Positions 37,301-49,300 of a stretch of 64,000 bases of DNA are shown here, piece by piece (within the stretch, counting starts at the first letter, position 1; every line of letters begins with the position of its first letter). Where the stretch lies: positions 1-64,000 of the forward strand of contig WNNJ02001979.1 in the NCBI GenBank assembly GCA_012934845.2. The letters are read 5' to 3'. Made by a program: the position numbers and the translations under genes. Source of the DNA: Pomphorhynchus laevis (lineage: Eukaryota > Acanthocephala > Palaeacanthocephala > Echinorhynchida > Pomphorhynchidae). Below the pieces are notes generated by a model, which was given only the letters and a program-made list of their open reading frames with translations, did no database searches and was not told where the DNA came from.

Positions 37301-40300
37301 TAAATTTAAACTATTAAGCAAAAGGTTTTATGGATGGATAATAAATGTTTTGTATTCGAATAAGATACAAGATAAGCAAATAACATTAGAGGATATTACG
37401 TCATTAGCATTTATATGGTCGCGCTGCTATGTGGAGGAAGATAGCGTATTAATTCCTCCTTTATACTTTTATTCCTTATTGATACTTGGTATAAATATAA
37501 ATTGTAAATCTTATATGACTACTATTTCTTATTCGGATACATCGTCTGTTATATATTAGTCGATTAATAAAAAGTGTAATAAAAAAATAAATTATTTATG
37601 TTTTAACATTAATTTAAAATCAAATTTGCTGTCATCTATTATATTTTTGTCATAAATTGAAGACGATGGGTTAAGATTGAACTCATTGTTATCAGAATAT
37701 TTCTTAAGATAAAAGGTTAAATTACTTAAATATCGTTTTTACAAGAATAAGCAATGTTTTTATGAAAAAATAACGAAACGTCCTTTTTACAAATATTAAT
37801 AATTATAGATAATAATTATCTAATAATATGACTTGATTTATTAATCTATTAATTATTAACTATTTATTATAATTACTAAATCATCAGCGTATAATATTAA
37901 TCTAACATCGGCATATCATCATTAATAATATTTAATAATAACTTATAATTATTTAAATATTTAATTATCTAAGTTTATTTATTAAGCACTGCCGCCAATT
38001 GGCGATGGGCAAAATAATTGATACAAAAAATATAAGGATAAAAAAAATAAGTAAGCATCAGTCATTAGCGATATTCTTCGTATCAAAGCTTGTCAATTTC
38101 CTTCAGAGAAAGTGCACTCAAATGGTTGCATTTCCATAAATGTAATAACGACTCACATGTAAGATTGTAAAAGCGGCAGATGCAGGAAGGTTTGGGCTCA
38201 TGAATTGCCTTGTTGCTTGAGCAAAATTTGTTATGGTAGCCGTAAATGAAGACACGGATAATCAGTGGTTTTTTGTGGCAACATGGATCTCTCCAATAGG
38301 AGTATTTCATTGCTGGTGTGTTTTGAATATCTGTATCTACATTATTAATCTTTTGATGCCAGTTACTTATATGAAGCCTATACGCTTCCGTCGTTGGCAA
38401 CACGAAACGAAATTTGTAATCCTCATTTAAACAACGTATTCATGTTATTCTTGCTAAACATGATGACGATATTTTTTAGATAGCCCTAATACTTGTTTAA
38501 TATATCGCAATTCGATACTATCTAGTTTGCTCATGTTTTTAGCAGTCAATGCATAAGGACTATAATTATCTAATAATAATTATAATAATTATAGTTTATA
38601 CAGACAATGAATGACAATACTTTAGAAACACGCGATAATCTGATAATGACATTTTCTGAATAACAACTGTAAATAAAAAGAAAATAATTTCTTACTGTCA
38701 AAGAAATAGAAACGAAGCAGTGGGATCATAAGGTCGACAACTTGATCGATGTATGGATCGAATGCTTCACGTAATTCTCGTGCACAGCACGACAAAAGCA
38801 GACAAGCATTTACTTTATACTCTAAACCAGATGTTCTTATACCAAAGCTTTGCTAAAGGAATAGAGGAATTGAAAATTTAAGATCGCGAAAAGCAATTAC
38901 CTTGTCCCCTAAGGATAGGAATTCCCAGTCGTCCATTTCTTCTTCAAAATGTTTCGTGTCCTCATCAGGAACCAAAGTAATCTGAGGTTTAAACGAAGCT
39001 GCTTTTATAATAGGATCCATAATGAGTGGCAAGTAGCTTGCAAAATCCTTTCCGAGAATCATACAAAGCCGTGACCAAGCCGCCAAAATAAAGGTCAGCT
39101 TTATTATAAAAGAAATAAGGCAATGAATAATGAACAATGTTATTCTTACTTCTATATCATCTGATTGAGAATCAAAGTCAAGTTTAATGCTGACTAGATC
39201 ATCTATCATTGGTTGACAATCGTTTAAAAACTAAAAAAAATACTTTAATATGAAGTTAAAAAGGCGTAAACACTCTATACGATAAAATATACAAATTGAA
39301 TAGTAATTGATACATAGAAGTGAAATAATTACAAAATTAGTAATTAAAATTAATATATTACTAATAGAAACATTGCTAAATTAAGTTCAGTGTTCATTTC
39401 AATTTTTGTCATTGGTAAAGAAATTCACTGTTCTATCTTTTAATCACTAACTTTGAATCATTACAGTTAATTCATGATCTCAGCACTAAATAATAAAACG
39501 AACCAGCGTATAAATAAAATCACTTTAAAAGCAGTTTTCAAGAATTTAATTAATAATCTAGATCGATACATGGTTTTTATATCAAGATATAAATGTCACA
39601 GTAATTAGAATTCCATATGAAAAATGCCATATGAAAAAGTCCACTTTTTATAATCAGCATAATTAACAGAATTAGATTAACTAATCTAATCAGGACTAAT
39701 ATCATATAGATATAATTATATATAATGCATATGATATGGCATTGCAATTTATAATAAATATAATATGTATAATACAATATGCATTCCTGAAATTACGGTT
39801 TGGAAGATTTATTTATAACAGTAAAGGTCCAAATCCACAAATTCCAAAAAAATCATGTCCGAATCACAATAACTGGCAAATCATAAAGCACTTAATCACT
39901 TAAAGTATCTAAATTTTTTAGTATATTAATTTATATTCAAGATTTATTTGAATCAATTTATTCATAGCAAAACTCTGCATAGGCCCGTTGTTGGATTATA
40001 GTATTTTAAAGCACCTGAATAGAAATTGCTATATCGATTAAAGGCATTAAAGATCCATTAAAGATTCATTTATATAACAAAAATACACCGTAATATTGAA
40101 ATTATAGCATCTATCAATACAGCTATTGATTGTTACTTTGCAAACATCCTCTATTATATAGATTAAACTTTAATACTTTAATACTTTAATACTATTATAC
40201 TTATTATGTTTTGCACACATCATCTACATTAAAAATGAATATCACTCGTTAAAATAAGTATTAGATTATTAAATTTTAAGAATATTAATTTTCCATTAAG

Positions 40301-43300
40301 CGATATCAAAATATAACTATAATATTAATATAATATTAATAAAATATTATATAAAATTTTTATATATAAAAATATAATATTAATATAAATATTAATATAA
40401 TAAATAAATGTATTACATGTGATACTGTGCCAATATAAAAATATCCTAACATTTAAGTAACATTTAAATAGTATCGCAAACAGGAAAACATTCGTAAAAT
40501 TAAAAAATAATTAAATTTTAAAATTAAATTTTTTCTTTCATAAAATATGTATAATATATATAATAGAATTTATAATTTATATAATTTATAACTTATAAAT
40601 TATAAGTTATATTTGGTACTTATCAATTTGAAATTAATATAAAATAATATTTAAGTATGCAATATGTTTATTTATTTATAATATTGACATAAATACTAAA
40701 TTATTTATACATAAATACTTTTGTGATTGTTCATAATAAATATTCAAATATGATATAAATATATTATAATATTATATTATATCATAATATTCAATTATGT
40801 TATAAATACTAATAATATCTTCAATAAATATTCAATAATAAATATAAATATACTGTTTGAATAAATTTATAATTATTTATTATATTTATAACATAATATG
40901 ATTCAAATTATAATGTGTTATAACTTAATATATTATAACATACAATGTATAAATTAAGCAATTTGTGATTGTTCATATTTTTGAAGATTAATAAAAACGA
41001 TCTTTTAAATAGAATTAATTGATAAACTCGCAAAATCATCAAAGATAATAGTTACCCGATCTTTGCCTACGCTATAGCCAACCAGCGTAATGCATTCTAT
41101 AACTTTGCCACGTAAGTTTTGATAATCACTTGATGAGACCAGAGCTAATAAATGCAGCAATTTTGTGATGAATCTAAATTATAAATATTTTATGCTACTA
41201 TAAATACTGAATATAATCACCTTTCGTAGTATGGTAGAAAATCAGCTTCAGACATATCCGCTATAGCAGAAATGGTCGTAATTATCTGCTCGAGTACAGC
41301 GTGTTTTGCTAAGCTCATAAACTAAAAAATTATAAATTTTAAGCTGCAACGAATAAATAAAACAGCAACTCGCAGGAATTTAGATAAGAACATGAAATTA
41401 CAGCTTAATTGTTAGCTAAACCTATAATTATAAAAGTTTATGTTTTGATTATATATCCAAAGGATATACAAAGAGAATTTTTAATTTTGTACACTTCAAC
41501 ATAATATATCCTAATAAACGCAAAGTTTGTTTGGTTAGAAATTGATAATTAATTTGAATATTGTTATGATATTGAATATTGGTATATTGTACCATATATT
41601 ATATAATATTATATATTAAATATAAAAAATATATAATATATTTATATATTATATATTATATACTTGTACACTTCAACGATGTGTACCGAACAAAGGATGC
41701 AACGTTTGTTCGGGTATAAATTTATAATAAATTTTAATATTTCTATGATTTTATTATTTAAATATTAAAATATTATATGTATATTGTACCATATATTATA
41801 TAAAATATCAAAATATTATACAAGGCCATATAGTCAATATTAATTAATATTGGTATTAATAATATGAATATTATTACATGGCCTGGTATTAATATTAATA
41901 ATAGGCCGTAGAATTGGTTAAAACATGGTTTTATACTTCCAAACAAATTATTACATTTTTAGTATATAAATTTCATGCAAATGTTAATATTACTTTTTAC
42001 ATTCGATCGATTGTTTTATTTTTTGAGTTTCTTAAAAAATAAGGGACGTCGCGCTGTAGATATCAACAGACAGTCAATGATTTTAAATTATTATTAAGAA
42101 AATTTGATATTCTTCATTTCATTTTATTTATTTATAAATGTATAAATTTATAACAAATTGCATTAAAATATCGGATCAAAAAGCTGCAAAATACAAATTT
42201 AATATTTTGATATTTTATATTTTAATTTCTATATATTTTCTTATACAAAAATAAATAGAAATTTAAATAAGATAGAAATTTGAATAAGAAAATATTAAAA
42301 AATATATCTTAAACAATTTTATTTTAAATTTCTCAAAAAAAACTAAGACAATATCAAAAAACGAAATGCCTACCTTTTGAATATGTTCAGCGAGTAACTT
42401 ATCCAATGCCTTTGTAACGCCATCGAGATATTTTTTAAAAATTGTCATTGGGCATCCTGAGAGAAGGTTAACCATAGCCGCAGTGGCATGGGCTTGTACC
42501 CTAGGCATTGAATTATCATTCATGACCTCAATAATTGCTGAGAATGCGACTGAATGTCGCAGTTTTTGCAGTTGAGGTTGGAAATCTTGACTCATTTGGC
42601 CGATCGCGTTACATGCCGCATATCGCACTTTCGGATGAGGATCCTTTAGAAAAATTATTATTCCATCAATAAGTTGAGTGAGCATTGATTGCATCTGAGA
42701 ATGCATCCCTTCTCCGATTGCTGAAATAGCGAGAAGTCCAGCCGACTTTTGCTTCCAATGGTCACTTGCTAGAAGTCTGTTAATTATGTCTAAAGATAAC
42801 TTTAGGAAGTTTATAGCAGCTTCAGTGCTAGTTAATGCAGTGGACAAACGATCTAAACTGGTTTCACCGACAATATTATCAGACATGTCATCGTCATCGC
42901 TAATTGGTTCATCATCTGTTACCCACTGAACAATATCATCGTCATCTTCATCAACTATACACATCATTTTCAAAAGATATTCGACAAACTGAGATAGATA
43001 TTTGGGACAAAACCGCTTTACAAACATTTTGCTAGCATTTTCACTTATAGTTATAAAGAGCTCGATTATAACGTGCTTCGAGTCTGAACCAACTGAATCA
43101 GTTCCTAAAGCCTGTTAAACATCGACAAATTCATTATTCCAAGTAAATATAAATATAAAAGAACTTTATAAAATCATTTGCATGATCAATAATATACTTA
43201 AAAAATTCCAAATTATAAAATTAATATAATTATTAAATATTATCAATTATTATAAAATCATTAATATATAATTTTAAATTAATAAAATTAATTATAAAAT

Positions 43301-46300
43301 TAATATATTAATTTTAAATATTAATATATTTAAAATTAATATAAAATTTGTTACGATGTAGATTCACACGTGTTACAATCCTAAATTATTAGCGTAGACA
43401 TGAGTTAGACACTAACGCATTTCTCAATATCTGAAAATGTAGAAAATGCTCGGTCATAACTTTGTCAAATTATCAAATATTTTTTAAGTAATTTCCTTAT
43501 TCGTACAATTCACTTATTTTGTACCTGCCTGTTAATTGAGCCAGATAATTGAGACAACTGTTCTGAAATATGCAACCCTTAAATTTCCATGTAAATCTAT
43601 TTCTGATTTTATGATTTATATCTAAGCAAATCTTGAAGTTTCTTAAATATGTGTTTGCTGGTGTTTTATCGGTAAATTATGTTGTTTATGTTTGTCGAGT
43701 TTTAAAACACTCGACAAAAAAGGTTATTTAATAACTTAGAGTTTATTGGTATTTTCCAATGACCTCTTACATTATCGGAATCTAATTTCCAACTACATCA
43801 AATTGTGTTTGTAGTTGGCGATAGTCCGGATTGTATATCAGGGCTATGTTGAATACATTAGAAACCTCCACCAAGTTTAGGTTAGTATCTCTATTCATGA
43901 GAATATCCTGAATAAAGATGGTCCGATTAAAGACCAAGCTATGAAGAAGCAAAAGGAATAATGCGGAATTGTTAATTACTCAACACAAATGATCAAACAT
44001 TCAAAAAATTTACCAACTTTAAAAATTTATGGATTTTATGTATATATGAACATTAAATGAACACCAACTGTTCCAAAAACAAAACCACTTTACCAAACTA
44101 AAGTGGCTACACGACCCAACCCAAGACCTGGGATGACCTTTATACCCATTTTATCCATTATAGAACAGTGACTTGTAATAATTGTTTCTAAATTTAAATC
44201 ACTACATTCATATGTTGGATTTACATTTAAATCATTAGAAAAAACTTCTTTCATTAGTATATCATAATAAAGCTTTTTGCACATGAAGACAAAGTTATTA
44301 CTAGCTTTATCAATAGTTGTTATTATATAGTTATCCTTTAATTTAGTAAGTTCTGTATACATATCTTTATTAAGTTTTTAATAAGTTTTAACACATTTTT
44401 CCAAGTTTTACAAATGTTTGTCTTCAATGTATTTAAGCTTTTACTATTAATCAGATTACCAACAAAAGGAATTTAGGTCATTATAAAACCAATTTTATTT
44501 ATATTTATATCTATGTTCTTTTTATACCATTTTCCTTAATTCACAATTTTCAATAAATTCTAGATTTAATTCTAGATGTTTCAATTAATTAATACTAATC
44601 CTTGAAAACACCGTATCCTATAAAGATACTATACTGATATATATATACTAAATGGTGTTGCTTGATAGACTGGACTTAGATTCACGACTTTCAATCACCA
44701 TGTCACTTCCAGAGACCACTTCAGCATCGAAATGATGAGTACCCGGCAACACTTATTAGTAGAATGAAGTACCCACTGCTCGTTTCGGTTGCCTATGTGA
44801 CATTGTGAATAAAAGCGTTTCTGACACTTTGCTTAATTGTCTGAGGCTTACGCTCTTTACCAGATCGAATTGCTATGCAGAGCTTCCTTAAACACTAGGC
44901 AGAGGTTGTTGCTGAATTGTCGCTGCACTCGTTGGATCCTAAATGGATACGGCAGGTATAATAGTAGTGCACGGATGTGCTGAGTAGACAACGGTCCAGG
45001 ATTTCTTACGAAATACGGCATTTATACTAAATGGTGTTGCTTGATAGACTGGACTTAGATTCACGACTTTCAATCACCATGTCACTTCTAGACGACCACT
45101 TCAGCATCGAAATGATGAGTACCCGGCAACACTTATTAGTAGAATGAAGTACCCACTGGTCGTTTCGGTTGCCTATGTGACATTGTGAATAAAGGCGTTT
45201 CCGACACTTTGCTTAATTGTCTGAGGCTTACGCTCTTAACCAGATCGAATTGCTATGCGGACCATCCTTAAACACTAGGCAGAGGTTGTTGCTGAATTGT
45301 CGCTGCACTCGTTGGATCCTAAATGGATACGGCAGGTATAATAGTAGTGCACGGATGTGCTGAGTAGACAACGGTCCAGGAAAGAAATCCTGGACCGTTG
45401 TCTACTCAGCACATCCGTCTAATGAATATATGTTCAATTTATTAAACTAAGAACTATAAAATGAATTTGCAGGCAAATAACCCGATGTGTATTTATCAAT
45501 TGGATTAAGAAATATACGGTATACCTCAAGCATTTTGCAAGTAAATTCGTCAAAATGAGGTCGCAATATTTTCGGATTATCCTCAATCAAATTTACTAAA
45601 GACTGTAATACTTCAGTGTTGTCATCGTTATCGTATATACTACGAATGACTACAAAGAGATATGCCTGCATGCTTTGCGAAACAAAATCCATTATGTCGG
45701 CGTTATCCCCATGTTGCTTCACAAATGAAGAATATGTAACTGCGGCAGAATTACGAACAACGACAGTGTTTGATTGAAGATGTTCGTTGAAAAGACGCAT
45801 AACTATTGCCAAATATTTATCAAGTTCATTTCCAAAAATATCGGGGTAATTCCTTGAAAAATATGATGACATTCAAAATACTATTTTTTGTGCATACTCA
45901 ATTATATCGAATACGTTCAATATTTGACATTTATTGTTCATCTCAGAGAGTTGTTTCAAAGCAGGAAGAATTTCTGGCCAGGGAAACTGCGAGCCTAAAA
46001 TAAAGAAGAGCATGTAAACTGATTTAAGATCACAAAACGTGTATTTCATTATACACTAATGAACTTAGATTGGATCAATAGAAAATTTAATTATCGCATA
46101 AAAACAAATAGACGATAAAAAGATTAATTTGCACAGCTAATTTTTAAAATACCAATTCCAACGCAGAAAAATATCAAGGTAAAACTGATTTCCTTATGAG
46201 ATTATCTTTAGATAGCATCATTATTATATTATCAAAAAGTAAAGCATAAAATTAAATATTTTAGTTAAATAATAAATTCCAAATATCGAACGAATCTACA

Positions 46301-49300
46301 TTCTTCCCAATAACCAAATTTAATAATTCAAATTCTTCAATTTCTGGACGACATTATGAATGCTTCCAGGGTGCGTGAAAATGTACATTTTATTAATTTA
46401 TTCTAATTAAAAACTTTTTGAATTTGAATTATAAAAATTAAAATTCAATAATTTGAGTAGTAATTTTATTTTTATTTATTTTTCTAAAAATCAAAGAGCT
46501 ATTTAAGCTTAGCAATTAACAATATTATAAATTAATTATTGATTTAAATTAGTTCAATTAATTTAATTTTTTAATTACAATATTGAGTTGTCGAATATTA
46601 AGATACTCGTATAAAAAGCGTATAAATGAAATAAATTCTGATAAAGAACAACAAACTCAGCATAAAACTTTGAATTTAAAATAAAAAAAATAAAAAAATT
46701 CTGTTTTGATAAACTTTAGAATTCTATAAGATTAAAAACTCCGTTAAATGAAATAATTAATTAAAAAATTAATTTCAAATATATTTTATATGTACGATAT
46801 AAAATATATAAATTCATAAATTGTAAATTAAAATATTACATTCATATACTAAATAAAATATCAAATTCTATATTGGTTAATAATTAAAATCTCAGATCTA
46901 ATTAAATTCCTTAATAAGAAAATAATGGTATGTTTATTTTGCTTTTACAGACAGCAACTGTTTTAGGCAGTTAACAAAGTTGTTCGACACGATGCAACAA
47001 AAGCAGCATTGTGTAGAAACACTGTTATAATAAATAAACTAATGAGTCAGATTACTGCGTACTTGCCTGAATTCATACGTGAAAACTCAGCGACAACATC
47101 ACATATGCCTTTTCTCAGGGTATTATTTGAAATGTTTTCAAAAAGTAATTGCAAAACGGAATTTCGTTCCATAGATCCGAATTCTTCTTTTGTATATTTC
47201 GTTGCATATTGTATGAGGTTTCGTCGGAGTAAAACAGCTACAAAGCATCTCGTCTAAAAACAAAACATTAAAGATAGTGGAGAATAGATCGTTAAACGTC
47301 ACATACTTCAACTGATTTTGATTTATCGCTCAATATAGTCGCAAGAGCAGTACACTTTTGTTGGAAGTCAAGTTTATTGTATTGGTCCTAAATCACGATT
47401 AAAAAAGCATATAATTTAGCTGCAAATATATTGCATACATTATATGTATATTTTACATTACATTTTTTTGCTGAAATATAATGCTCTTTACATAATTTGA
47501 TATCCACACGATGAATGATACTAAAAGCAACATCGAAAACTCTTTAAGATTCAAATCGAACAGCCCATATTATTGAGATTGAAAAGTAACAGCTCAATAA
47601 TCGAAGACCTCGACCAAAGGATGCAAAGGGATATTTAAATATGAATGATACTAAAAGCAACATCGAAAACTCTAAGATCCGAATCGAACAGTCCTATATT
47701 ATTGAGATTGAAAGGTAACAGCTCAATAATCGAAGATTTCGACAAAAAGATGCAAAAGAATCACCTAGCCAATTATTACAAGCACTTAACATAATACAGT
47801 ATACTAATATAATATTCGAAGAAATAAAAATGGATTCATTCTATTGTATTAAAATGTAATATTTTATGCGTTTCTTAATAAATATGTAATTATAAGTTTA
47901 GATAACTCCAATAGTAGCAAATTTGAAGGGTTGCAGATTAGATGTACTAATAGCAGATCCAAAAAAAATCTCGAAGTAAAAGGAAAATAAGAGATAAGAG
48001 GATGAGTGAGAATCAAAAACAGACAGAGTAATAAATTAAAAAAATCAATAGACGACTTTGTGATAATGAGAAGTACCGATAAATTCGTCAAACTACACGA
48101 TTGTGGAGTTTGAAGATATCTGTATGGCAAAGTTTAAAAAATAAAAAAAAAGTTTTAAAAATTTGAAATTTCTATTTGAAATTTTCTTCAAATTTCAAAC
48201 AGAAATTTGAAGATAGATTATACTCATTTCAAATAATGAAATTTGCTTTATTTTACAACTTAAGCGAATTGTTCATCCAACATAGCAATGTCTTACATGC
48301 GTTAATCCGAGTATTATATCAAAGAGATAAGACATATAAATGGCAACTTCAGATGTCTTGATAACATTATTCGAACACAGATCGAATACCGTTAATAATA
48401 ATTTATTTAAAGTGTTCATTCACAAATCATTCACAAACTGAGTCACTTAGTATTTCTATGTAACGTGATCCTGTTGCTTAACGTGGTCGTGTACCAATTT
48501 TTTAGTGAAAAACAACTGGAACACTTAACGACCTAGAAAGCAAAACATCTTTTTTTTGCATCCATCAACTGATTCTTTCAGCGTGCTAGAGCAAAGAAGC
48601 ATTAAATCTAGAAACGAACCGCGAATAAACTCGTTTATAAACTCGATTAATAAACTCGCTTATGCCGCTTGTCATTTCTTCGGTCATTGCTCAAAGTTCA
48701 TAACCGTTAGTGGTAATTTGTAAAAATATTAAATTTAATTTTGCGATCCAACCCTAACTGCTACGAATTTACGAAATGATTTTGGATGTATCAATTTTTA
48801 GTAACTATCGGAGTAATTAATTCAATTTCTGATAATGGGTGAAGATACATCCGAACTTATAAACTTTTTTATTTGTTATACTAAGGAAACTGTAATTGAT
48901 TTTACTTTTCCACGTTTTTAATTCTAAAATGTGAAAAAACCATATAGAAAATATAAGAATTGAATGCATTAGTGAGTTCGCTAAAAATATGTATATTAAA
49001 AAAAAAGATTTATTTTAACGTGGCAAATGCGTGCCAGCGCACGCTTACATGACCACAACAAAACAAGACTGTGAATCAGGTGTCGAGAAGGAGTGAACGG
49101 AGGAGATGTTTGAATGTGATAAAGGAGGGGGCGCGGCGGACGTCGAGAGGAAGTTGATTCCAGGCGAGTGAGGAGGCGACGAGGAAGGATCGGAGACCGT
49201 AGTTGTTGGAGTAATTAGGAACGTGGAGTAAGAGGGTATGACAGGAACGAAGCGATAGCGAGTTGGGGCGAGTATCGTCTAAGAAAGGAAGGTTGATGAA

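Noticed and set aside
45853-45897. In-frame TGA in importin-5 as evidence of a pseudogene
   Set aside because: A 45-bp GT-AG intron removes it and restores the exact family length; every other IPO5 exon is intact.
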